Part shown: positions 15,612-23,105 of the stretch, piece by piece
Numbering within the stretch: the first letter of the stretch is position 1
Layout of the letters: the number at the start of each line of letters is the position of its first letter
Source: Pigmentiphaga sp.
Lineage (GTDB): Bacteria > Pseudomonadota > Gammaproteobacteria > Burkholderiales > Burkholderiaceae_B
Length of the DNA stretch: 64,000 bases
Direction of reading: 5' to 3'
NCBI GenBank assembly: GCA_023228945.1
Contig: JALOAI010000001.1
Coordinates: 248,001-312,000, forward strand
The notes under the pieces: generated by a model
Database searches by the model: none
What the model was told of the DNA's origin: nothing
What the model saw: only the letters and a program-made list of their open reading frames with translations
Translations under genes and position numbers: made by a program

Positions 15612-17663
15612 ATGTCCAACCCATTGCTTCACGCCGATGGCCTGCAGGATTTTGCCGCCATCCGGCCCGACCATATCGGGCCCGCCGTGGGCGAGCTGCT
15701 GGCCCAGGCCCGCGCCGCCGTCGAACGCGCGGCCGATCCCGCCACTCCCGCCACCTGGGAACACTTGGTGGACGCGCTGGATGACGCCACCGAACCGCTC
15801 TGGCGGGCCTGGTCGGCCGCCGGCCACCTCAATGCCGTGGTCAACACGCCCGAACTGCGGGAGGCCTACAACGAGGCGCTGCCCCAGGTGGTGGAGTTTT
15901 CCACTTGGGTCGGTCTGCACGAGGGGCTTTACCGGCAGTACCGCCGCTTGCGTGATTCGGCGCATTTCAACGACTTGCCACCCGTCCGGCAACGCATCGT
16001 CGAGCTCGGCCTGCGCGACTTTCGCCTCAGCGGCGTCGAACTACCCCCGGCGGACCGCAAGCGCTTCGCCAGCCTCCACGAGCGTCATGCCGAGGTTTCG
16101 CAGAAGTTTTCCGAGAATGTGCTCGACGCCACCGATGCCTGGGCGCTGTACGCCGAGGACGAAGGCCGCCTGGCGGGAATCCCGGCCGACGTTCTGGCGG
16201 CGGCCCGGGCCGCCGCCGAAAGCGACGGCAAGCCCGGCTGGAAACTGACCTTGCAAGCGCCCTGCTACATCCCGGTGATGCAGTACGCGGAATCCACGGA
16301 GTTGCGTGCCGAGATCTACCGGGCCTACGGTACCCGGGCCTCCGACACCGGCGACACCCGCTTCGATAATTCCGCGCTGATCGAGGAACTGCTGCAATTG
16401 CGGCGTGAGGAGGCCGCGCTATTGGGCTTCGACACCTACGCCAATCGTCAACTGCAAACCCGCATGGCCCGCAGCCCCGAGCAGGTACTGGGTTTCTTGC
16501 GCGACCTCGCGGGCCGCGCCCGGCGCTACGCCGAACGCGACCTGCAAGAGGTGCGAGCCTTCGCCCGCGATACTTTGGGACTGGCCGAGTTGCAGCCGTG
16601 GGATCTGGCCTATGCCTCCGAGCGCCTGCGCCAGGCACGCTTTGCCTATTCCGAAGAAGAGCTCAAGCCGTACTTCCCTTTGCCCCGGGTGCTCGACGGC
16701 CTGTTCGAGATCCTGGAGCAACTGTTTGGCGTGCGTACCCGGTCGGTGGAGGCCCCGGTTTGGCATCCCGACGTGCAAGTGGTGCGGGTGGAAGACGGCG
16801 ACGGCCATTTGATCGGCCATTATTATCTTGATCTCTATGCCCGCCAGGGCAAGCAGCCGGGGGCTTGGGTCGACCTCGATCGCCACCGCCGGCGCACCCG
16901 TCACGGCCTGCAAACCCCGGTGGTCTTCCTCACGTGCAACTTTGCACCGCCCGCCGCCGATCGTCCTTCGCTGCTGACGCACGACGACATCATCACCCTG
17001 TTCCACGAAACCGGCCATGCCCTGCATGCCTTGTTGTCGGAGGTGGACGATATCGGGGCGTCGCCTTTCAGCAGTGTCGAATGGGACGCCATCGAGCTGC
17101 CATCGCAGTTCATGGAGAACTTCGGCTGGGAGTGGGATGTCCTGCAGCGTCTGAGCGCCCATATCGAGACCGGCAAGCCGCTCGAGCGGGAGCTGTTCGA
17201 CAAACTGCAAGCCGCGCGCAACTTCCAGAGCGGGCTGGGCGCCGTGCGGCAGATCGAGTTCGCCTTGTTCGATATGCTGCTGCACCAGCGCACCAATGAA
17301 ACCGATGCCGCCGAGGTTCTGGCGATCCTGGATGAGGTGCGCCGTGAAGTGGCCGTGGTCGTGCCGCCGGCCTGGCATCGCTCCCCGCATAGCTTCTCGC
17401 ACATCTTCGCGGGCGGCTACAGCGCCGGCTACTACAGCTACAAATGGGCTGAAGTGTTGTCGGCCGATGCCTATGCGGCGTTTGAAGAGGCCGCCGGCGA
17501 ACACGGCTCGCGCCTCAACCCCGAGCTCGGCCGGCGTTTCCGCCAAACCGTACTGGCCGTGGGCGGCAGCCAGCCCGCGGAAGAGGTTTTTCGCACCTTC
17601 CGGGGCCGGGATCCCGAGATCGACGCGCTGCTTCGGCATTCGGGGATGGCGGAGGCTCACTAG
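15612..17663 (+). CDS. prlC: M3-family oligopeptidase (oligopeptidase A)
   Basis: 683 residues, close to E. coli oligopeptidase A. The gluzincin motif is LFHETGHALH (HExxH), with the third zinc ligand Glu in ELPSQFMENFGWE downstream. N-terminal helical domain (IRPDHIGPAVGELLAQARAA) and C-terminal FAGGYSAGYYSYKWAEVLSAD match the family. A soluble cytoplasmic enzyme that degrades peptides, including cleaved signal peptides. The ATG at 15612 was chosen over upstream in-frame codons because the family N-terminus starts there (SNPLLHADGLQDF) after CGAGGTCGACCG. Confidence 0.94.
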   Translation: MSNPLLHADGLQDFAAIRPDHIGPAVGELLAQARAAVERAADPATPATWEHLVDALDDATEPLWRAWSAAGHLNAVVNTPELREAYNEALPQVVEFSTWVGLHEGLYRQYRRLRDSAHFNDLPPVRQRIVELGLRDFRLSGVELPPADRKRFASLHERHAEVSQKFSENVLDATDAWALYAEDEGRLAGIPADVLAAARAAAESDGKPGWKLTLQAPCYIPVMQYAESTELRAEIYRAYGTRASDTGDTRFDNSALIEELLQLRREEAALLGFDTYANRQLQTRMARSPEQVLGFLRDLAGRARRYAERDLQEVRAFARDTLGLAELQPWDLAYASERLRQARFAYSEEELKPYFPLPRVLDGLFEILEQLFGVRTRSVEAPVWHPDVQVVRVEDGDGHLIGHYYLDLYARQGKQPGAWVDLDRHRRRTRHGLQTPVVFLTCNFAPPAADRPSLLTHDDIITLFHETGHALHALLSEVDDIGASPFSSVEWDAIELPSQFMENFGWEWDVLQRLSAHIETGKPLERELFDKLQAARNFQSGLGAVRQIEFALFDMLLHQRTNETDAAEVLAILDEVRREVAVVVPPAWHRSPHSFSHIFAGGYSAGYYSYKWAEVLSADAYAAFEEAAGEHGSRLNPELGRRFRQTVLAVGGSQPAEEVFRTFRGRDPEIDALLRHSGMAEAH

Positions 17664-17678
17664 CCTCGGGATTTCCCT

Positions 17679-17696
17679 ATCACCTTCGCAGGTGAT
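17679..17696 (+). terminator. Hairpin after the M3 peptidase gene
   Basis: ATCACCT and AGGTGAT arms (7 bp) around a TCGC loop, 16 bases after the stop. There is no strong U-run, so termination is plausible but weak. Confidence 0.35.
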
Positions 17697-17798
17697 TGTC
17701 GCCTCATGGCACACTCTTGCACTATGTCAGGGAAACGGCGGCGGGTGTCACGGGCGCCCGCCGCGCGCTCACGATATCCCGTCAGGCAGGAGATTTCC

Positions 17799-18944
17799 AT
17801 GACTCAACCCTCCCCCGCCATGGTGCGCGCGGCGCAGGCCGCCGGCGCCCGGATGGCCGACCGCAACACCTCTTTCATCTTCAACGAGTGGTATGTCGGG
17901 GCCTTTGCCGACGAAGTCGGCCGCAGCCTGCTGCGCCGTACGCTGCTCGGCCGCGATGTCATCTTCTATCGTACCCAGGAAGGCCGCGCCGTCGCGCTCG
18001 ACAACCGTTGCATCCATCGCTCCTTCCCGCTCTCCGAAGGCCTGCTCGACGGCGATACCGTCGTCTGCGGCTATCACGGCTTTCGCTATGCGCCCGATGG
18101 CGAACTGATCCAGGTGCCGTCACAAGAACGCTGTCCCAAGGGTCTGGGCGTACGCAACTATCCGGTGATCGAACGCGGCCCGCTGCTGTGGATCTGGCTG
18201 GGCGACGAAGCCGCCGACCCCGCCCTGCTGCCGCCTCACGACTGGCTGGTCGACCCCGACTGGGTCTGTTCCAAAGGCTACTTCCACCTGCAGGGCAACT
18301 ACGTCAGCCTGCATGAAAACCTGCTCGATCTCACCCACCTCAGCTACCTCCACGCCAAGAGCTTCGGTACGCCCGACTACGCCGCCGCCAAGTTCGACGC
18401 CGAGATCGGCGAGGGTCGCTTCGCCCTGCTGCGCGACGTCGTGCCCACCACGCTGCCGCCGGTCTGGGCCAAGCCCACCGGCATGGAAGGCTACCCCCAG
18501 GCCGCCCGCATCGTGCGCTCGGAGTTCCTGGCGCCCTCGCTGCACACCGTGGCGGTGCGCTTCTACGACAACGCCCTGCCCGAAGCCGGCCGCCCCGAAT
18601 TCCGAATCCGTACCGCCCACATTCCCACCCCTGAAACCCACGGCACGACGCACTACTTCATCGTGCACGGCCGCGACTTCGCGCAAGACCAGGACTGGGT
18701 CACACAGCATATGCACGACGGCCTGTTCACCGCTTTCCAGGAAGATGTCGACGGCATGCAGCACCTCGAGCGCATGCTCGAAAAAACCGACGAAGATTTC
18801 TACGAGATCTCGGTCGCGAGCGATCGCGCGTCGATCGAGATGCGCCGCTACCTCAAGAGCCGGGCCGACGCCGAAGCCCAGGCCCGCGTCCCGGCCGAAG
18901 AAAAACCCGTTGCGCCGCCAGTCTCCCTGGCGGGCGTGGCCTGA
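17799..18944 (+). CDS. Rieske non-heme iron oxygenase, alpha subunit (first of pair)
   Basis: 381 residues. The Rieske [2Fe-2S] ligands are CIH and CGYH, with 16 residues between the first His and the second Cys. The mononuclear iron site is ENLLDLTHLSYLHAKSFG, including the bridging Asp. The overall layout resembles vanillate demethylase and related aromatic or amine O/N-dealkylases. No ferredoxin or reductase gene is adjacent, so electrons must come from elsewhere. The ATG at 17799 follows CAGGAG; a longer frame from 17706 reads Arg-rich non-family sequence. A second alpha-subunit gene follows after 21 bases. Substrate unknown. Confidence 0.9.
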   Translation: MTQPSPAMVRAAQAAGARMADRNTSFIFNEWYVGAFADEVGRSLLRRTLLGRDVIFYRTQEGRAVALDNRCIHRSFPLSEGLLDGDTVVCGYHGFRYAPDGELIQVPSQERCPKGLGVRNYPVIERGPLLWIWLGDEAADPALLPPHDWLVDPDWVCSKGYFHLQGNYVSLHENLLDLTHLSYLHAKSFGTPDYAAAKFDAEIGEGRFALLRDVVPTTLPPVWAKPTGMEGYPQAARIVRSEFLAPSLHTVAVRFYDNALPEAGRPEFRIRTAHIPTPETHGTTHYFIVHGRDFAQDQDWVTQHMHDGLFTAFQEDVDGMQHLERMLEKTDEDFYEISVASDRASIEMRRYLKSRADAEAQARVPAEEKPVAPPVSLAGVA

Positions 18945-18965
18945 CCCCATGACGGGAGGCTCATC

Positions 18966-20042
18966 ATGTTCGTCAAAAACACCTGGTATGTGGCGGCCTG
19001 GTCCAGCGAGGTCCACGCCGATCGGCTCTTTTCCCGTGTGCTGCTGGATACGCCGGTCTTGCTATGGCGCGACGCCCAGGGGCAGGTCCGCGCCCTCGAA
19101 GACCGCTGCTGTCACCGCGGCGCTCCGCTTTCGCGCGGGCGCCTCGAAGGCGATAAAGTCCGCTGCCTGTATCACGGGCTGCTGTTCGCTCCCGATGGCC
19201 AGTGCATCGAGGTTCCCGCCCAGGATCGCATTCCCCCCAACGCACGTGTGCGCGGCTATCCGGTGGTGGAAACCAAGCAATGGGTGTGGATCTGGATGGG
19301 CGATCCCGAGCTGGCCAACCCCGCCGACATCCCCGATACTTATTGGCTCGACGATCCCGCCTGGCGCTACCGCGAAGGCTACCTTCACTACAACGTCAAC
19401 TATCTGCTCGTGACCGACAATCTGCTCGACTTCTCCCACCTGCCTTACGTCCATCCCAATACGGTCGGCGGCGACGAGAGCTTCGCCAGGCTGCGGCCCA
19501 CGATCGAGAACGTCAAGGATGGCCTGCGCATTTCACGCTGGCACCTGAGTTCGCCACCGGCGCCCTTCGTCCGCAAGGTTACCGACTGGACCGATCCGGT
19601 CGATCGCTGGAACATCTACGACTTTCTCGTGCCCGGCATCCTGTTGATGCATTCCGGCAGCGCCCCCGCCGGCACCGGCGCGCCAGAGGGCAGATTCGAG
19701 CAGGCGGTGGAATTCCGCTCGGCCCAGGCCGTGACACCCGAAACCGCCAATAGCTGCCATTACTTCTTCTCGCAGGCCCACAACTTCTGCATCGACGACC
19801 CGAAGGTCACCGACGTCATCCATCAAGTGTTGATCGACGCCTTCAACGAGGATCACGCCATGATCCATGCCCAGCAGAACAACCTGGCGCTGGATCCGGC
19901 GTTCGAGATGGTGCCGGTGGGCCTGGATGCGGCCCTCAACCGCTTCCGCTGGATGATCGATAAGCGCCTGGAGCAAGAGCGCGCGGCGGCGGCGCCGGTC
20001 AGCGCCAGAGCGCGGCCCGAGGCCGCCACCCTGGCCTCCTAG
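18966..20042 (+). CDS. Rieske non-heme iron oxygenase, alpha subunit (VanA-like, second of pair)
   Basis: 358 residues with the VanA-type start FVKNTWYVAAWSSEV, the Rieske ligands in RCCHRGAPLSRG and RCLYHG, and the iron-site helix VTDNLLDFSHLPYVHPNTVG. GGGAGG lies 6 bases before the ATG. The two oxygenases differ clearly in sequence, so they are not a recent duplication; they may act in sequence, form a mixed trimer, or share one reductase encoded elsewhere. A LuxR-type regulator follows in the same direction. O-demethylation of a methoxy-aromatic is a reasonable guess but not shown. Confidence 0.9.
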   Translation: MFVKNTWYVAAWSSEVHADRLFSRVLLDTPVLLWRDAQGQVRALEDRCCHRGAPLSRGRLEGDKVRCLYHGLLFAPDGQCIEVPAQDRIPPNARVRGYPVVETKQWVWIWMGDPELANPADIPDTYWLDDPAWRYREGYLHYNVNYLLVTDNLLDFSHLPYVHPNTVGGDESFARLRPTIENVKDGLRISRWHLSSPPAPFVRKVTDWTDPVDRWNIYDFLVPGILLMHSGSAPAGTGAPEGRFEQAVEFRSAQAVTPETANSCHYFFSQAHNFCIDDPKVTDVIHQVLIDAFNEDHAMIHAQQNNLALDPAFEMVPVGLDAALNRFRWMIDKRLEQERAAAAPVSARARPEAATLAS

Positions 20043-20108
20043 AAGGCAAGCCTGGTTTGCGCCTGGCAAATATGACGGCGCGGGAGCGAACCGGAAGCGC
20101 GGGTATGA

Positions 20109-20179
20109 GCGCGCCGGGCCGCCCCAAGCGCGGGTCCTCTCCCGGGGACGAAGTCGCGCGGCGACTGGAGGGCAGTCCA
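20109..20179 (+). repeat. Single copy of the 75-bp hairpin repeat
   Basis: Begins just after ATGA (20105-20108) and runs GCGCGCCGGGCCGCCCCAAG to GACTGGAGGGCAGTCCA. It matches the units at 21041 and 44306 with scattered differences (for example CGCGGGTCC instead of CGCGAAGCC). It holds the inverted repeats GTCGC/GCGAC and GACTG/CAGTC. It lies between the second Rieske gene and the luxR-type gene. Confidence 0.85.
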
Positions 20180-20221
20180 GTGCCGCGAGCACCGCGCGTC
20201 CCGGCCGAGAACGCACGCATC

Positions 20222-21040
20222 ATGGGCAGCGCCAGCGCGGCCGATGCCGCTCTGCCCCGCCTCGTCCGGGCCGTGGGCGGCGACGGTTTCGGCGCCGCCC
20301 TGCTCGACTTCCTTCGGCAGGAAGTCTGCGCCGTCGATCAAGTGGTGGGCTTTACCCGCGAACCCGGGCGGCGGGGCCTTGCCTTGTTCACCGTCGGCGA
20401 CATGCCGGCGCGCCTGGCGCAATCACTCACCCAGCGCTACCTGGATTCCTATCATTTGATGGATCCCACCGCCGATGAGCTTGGCATTCTGGAACAGGAA
20501 GACGCCCGGCTTACCCGCATGAACCGCGAGGTGCCGGCCAGTTCGGTTTATCGGGCGTTTTTCTTCGCCCACAGCCGGCTGGTGGATCGCGTGGCCATCC
20601 TCAGCCGCGGCCTGGACGGCACCGTCGTCGCCTGCCATGGTTATCGCCGCAGCCCCTCGCCGGAGTTCACCGAAGCCGATCTGACGGCTTTCCAGCCCTG
20701 GCTGGGCACCCTGGCGGCGCTGCTGCGGCAACACCATGCCCTTACCCACTGGACGTCGCACCACGCCGCCCACGAAGCGCCGCCCGCGGCCAGGCCTCAC
20801 TCAGCCACCCGGCAGCAAGCGCTGGCGCGCTTGTCCGTCCGTGAGAAAGCCGTGTTCCAGCGCCTGCTGGCCGGCCTCAGCACCGAGGCGATAGCGCTGG
20901 ATCTCGGCGTCTCGATCAATACCGTGGGCACCTTCCGCAAGAAACTCTACCGCAAGCTGGAAGTCACCTCCCGACTCGAGCTCTACCAAAAGTACATGCA
21001 CCTGGACGGCCACGACGGCGGCCAGGCCCAAGATGCCTGA
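20222..21040 (+). CDS. LuxR-family transcriptional regulator
   Basis: About 272 residues from the ATG at 20222. The C-terminal third is a LuxR helix-turn-helix (LSVREKAVFQRLLAGLSTEA, then SINTVGTFRKKLYRKLEV). The N-terminal 190 residues are a sensory domain I do not recognise. The frame is open back to 20057, but that extension translates the hairpin repeat and is probably not native; a start inside the repeat (ATG 20105) cannot be excluded. Same strand as the two Rieske oxygenases, so it likely controls them. The stop TGA is followed immediately by a repeat array. Confidence 0.85.
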   Translation: MGSASAADAALPRLVRAVGGDGFGAALLDFLRQEVCAVDQVVGFTREPGRRGLALFTVGDMPARLAQSLTQRYLDSYHLMDPTADELGILEQEDARLTRMNREVPASSVYRAFFFAHSRLVDRVAILSRGLDGTVVACHGYRRSPSPEFTEADLTAFQPWLGTLAALLRQHHALTHWTSHHAAHEAPPAARPHSATRQQALARLSVREKAVFQRLLAGLSTEAIALDLGVSINTVGTFRKKLYRKLEVTSRLELYQKYMHLDGHDGGQAQDA

Positions 21041-21355
21041 GCGCGCCGGGCCGTCCCAAGCGCGAAGCCTCCCCCGGGGAGGCAGTCGCGAAGCGACTGG
21101 AGGGTAGTACATCCGGCGCGCCGGGCCGTCCCAAGCGCGAAGCCTCCCCCGGGAAGGCAGTCGCAAAGCGACTGGAGGGCCGTGCATCCGACGCGCCGGG
21201 CCGTCCCAAGCGCGAAGCCTCCCCCGGGGAGGCAGTCGCAAAGCGACTGGAGGGCCGTGCATCCGGCGCGCCGGGCCGCCCCAAGCGCGAAGCCTCCCTC
21301 GGGGAGGCAGTCGCAAAGCGACTGGAGGGTGGTGCATCCGGCGCGCCGGGCCGCC
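21041..21355 (+). repeat. Tandem array of four 75-bp hairpin repeats plus a partial unit
   Basis: Units begin at 21041, 21116, 21191 and 21266, exactly 75 bases apart, with a 15-base partial unit at 21341. Each unit carries three inverted repeats: CCGGCGCGCCGG across the unit junction, CCTCCCCCGGGGAGG, and AGTCGCAAAGCGACT. The copies differ at a few positions (GGGAAGG for GGGGAGG in unit 2, ACGCG for GCGCG in unit 3). The array starts at the base after the luxR stop and fills almost the whole gap to the convergent phhA stop. It may serve as a bidirectional terminator. Confidence 0.95.
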
Positions 21356-21374
21356 GTCGCGGGCATCCGCGAGA

Positions 21375-22268
21375 TCAGGAGTCGGGCTGGCGCCGGCCGG
21401 CGTGATAAACCCCCGTTCCGCGCGTGAATACCGTGTCGCTTGGTAGCACGTCGCCAGGCTCGAAGACATCGCGGCCGCGTACCGCTTCATAGTGGGAGGC
21501 GAAGTCGATGCGGGCCAGTTCCAGCAACTCGTCCAGGTCGTCGAGCACGAAATAGGTTTCCTGGAAGTCGTCGATGCGATACCGCGTGCGCATGACCCGC
21601 TGCAGATCGAAGCGCAGGCGATTGGGCGACGTGTCTTCCACCGAAAAACGGGTTTCGGTGGCCGATGAGGCAATCCCGGCGCCGTAGATCCGGAACTCGC
21701 CCTGCTCGCGCACCAAGCCGAACTCCACGGTGTACCAATAGACCCGCGCCAGTTGCTCCAGCATGCCCAATTGCTTGGCGCGCAGTCCGCCCTCGCCGTA
21801 GGCCTGGATATAGTCGGCCATCAACGGATTCATCAGCATCGGCACGTGACCGAAAACATCATGGAAGACGTCCGGTTCTTCGAGGTAATCGAGCTCGTGC
21901 GGCTTGCGGATGAAATTGCCGGCCGGAAAGCGCCGATTGGCCAGATGTTCAAAAAACACGTCGTCCGGCACCAGGCCGGGTACCGCCACGATCTGCCAGC
22001 CCGTGCGCCGGCCCAACACTTCCGATAATTGCTCGAAGTCGGGAATCTGCTCGGGACCGATGGGAAGATCGCGCATGCCCTGGATGAAGGCTTGGCAGGC
22101 GCGCCCCGGCAGCAAACGGGTCTGGCGCTCGAACAGCGTGCGCCAAACGCCGTGTTCCTCGGCGGTGTAGTCGGACCAGCCTTGCGGAATGGTCCAATCG
22201 GGTCGTTCGGGGGCCTGGCCCGTGCCAGCCGCCAGACCGTGTTTCTCGTGAGTGGACGTTTGCGGCAT
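21375..22268 (-). CDS. phhA: Phenylalanine 4-monooxygenase
   Basis: 297 residues, the compact single-domain bacterial enzyme that hydroxylates phenylalanine to tyrosine using tetrahydropterin and iron. Iron ligands are visible: two His in VFHDVFGHVPML and a Glu in VYWYTVEFGLV. GAGIASSATETRFSVEDTSP is also typical of the family. The ATG at 22268 follows GGGAGA. It lies downstream of the pterin dehydratase gene (phhB) with 15 bases between them, the usual catabolic pair. It is convergent with the luxR-type gene, separated by the repeat array. Confidence 0.96.
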   Translation of the reverse strand: MPQTSTHEKHGLAAGTGQAPERPDWTIPQGWSDYTAEEHGVWRTLFERQTRLLPGRACQAFIQGMRDLPIGPEQIPDFEQLSEVLGRRTGWQIVAVPGLVPDDVFFEHLANRRFPAGNFIRKPHELDYLEEPDVFHDVFGHVPMLMNPLMADYIQAYGEGGLRAKQLGMLEQLARVYWYTVEFGLVREQGEFRIYGAGIASSATETRFSVEDTSPNRLRFDLQRVMRTRYRIDDFQETYFVLDDLDELLELARIDFASHYEAVRGRDVFEPGDVLPSDTVFTRGTGVYHAGRRQPDS

Positions 22269-22283
22269 CTGAGTCTCCCGGCG

Positions 22284-22622
22284 TTACTTCGCCTGGCTTG
22301 CCAGGGCCGCCGCGATACGGTCCATGAAGGTCGCCATGGCGAGGTCTTTGGCGGACAGCCCGCCCACATCGTGGGTGGTGAGTGTGACCTTCACGCGGTT
22401 GTAGACGTTGAACCACTCGGGATGATGGTTGCGACCCTCGGCGTATACCGCCACTTGGCCCATGAAGCCAAAGGCCTGGGCAAAGTCGTGAAACACGAAC
22501 TCGCGATGGAGTTCGCCGCCGCGCTCACGGGTGAGCGACCAGTTTGGCAGCGTGGTGGCCAGGGCCGCCAACTGGGAATCGGAAAGTTTGCCGGCGGTGG
22601 CCGACGAAGAAGATTGTGTCAT
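22284..22622 (-). CDS. phhB: Pterin-4a-carbinolamine dehydratase
   Basis: 112 residues of the PCD/DCoH family, with FVFHDFAQAFGFMGQVAVYA, the active-site EGRNHHPEWFNVYNRVKVTL and a C-terminal LTTHDVGGLSAKDLAMA. It dehydrates the carbinolamine formed by PhhA and so regenerates the pterin cofactor. First gene of the phhB-phhA unit. The N-terminal 12 residues are Ser/Thr/Ala-rich and family-variable. Confidence 0.95.
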   Translation of the reverse strand: MTQSSSSATAGKLSDSQLAALATTLPNWSLTRERGGELHREFVFHDFAQAFGFMGQVAVYAEGRNHHPEWFNVYNRVKVTLTTHDVGGLSAKDLAMATFMDRIAAALASQAK

Positions 22623-23105
22623 CTTGACACCCCTATCGAATACGAAGACGGACGCCCTGCCGAAGAAGCGGGCGGAACAGGCGCGGTGGGTCGCGAATGG
22701 CGAACGGGCCTGGGCTCTGTAGGCTAAGGGATCGCGGCATGGAAGCCGCGCGACCCGGAGCCTAGCGGCCGACAGGCGGGCCAGGGCTCAGGCCGGTGGC
22801 GCGCAGGGCACCCCTCGCACGCTGCGGGCGAGGTGATCTCCGTTGAAGGAAAGAGAACTTGGCATGCAGGCTATCGAGTGGCCGCCGGTTCGATGGGAAC
22901 CATCAGTCTAGTGCAATTTGGCTGGCCTGTGTAGCGGTCTTTGCGACCGCCGCATCAACAAGCTTGAATCGGCCTTGAGGCCAAATGGCCTTGTATCTTC
23001 ATACGTTTGTCGTGCTCCGTATTGCTTCGTATCAATGGCTAAACAGTCTTCCTTTTACAATGGGGCGTCGATCGCCACGGCGTTGGCGGCGCATCAGGAG
23101 CGAGC
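22623..23105. other. Intergenic region between phhB and the AsmA gene
   Basis: Divergent spacer of 483 bases with no credible gene. It contains small inverted repeats: GATGG/CCATC near 22892-22904, GCGGTC/GACCGC at 22934-22950, and a CACCCCTCGC/GCGAGGTG stem near 22827-22853. TACAAT at 23056-23061 is a possible -10 for the AsmA gene. No riboswitch or tRNA was recognised. Confidence 0.4.

Noticed and set aside
14358..15992. 544-codon minus-strand frame across folD and the M3 peptidase start
   Set aside because: Covers parts of two plus-strand genes and a spacer; no recognisable protein features.
21041..21355. CRISPR array
   Set aside because: Units are directly contiguous at 75 bases with no unique spacers, and no cas genes are near.
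22934..22950. tRNA-like or riboswitch element in the phhB/AsmA gap
   Set aside because: Only short isolated hairpins; no cloverleaf, TPsiC-type loop or known riboswitch core.
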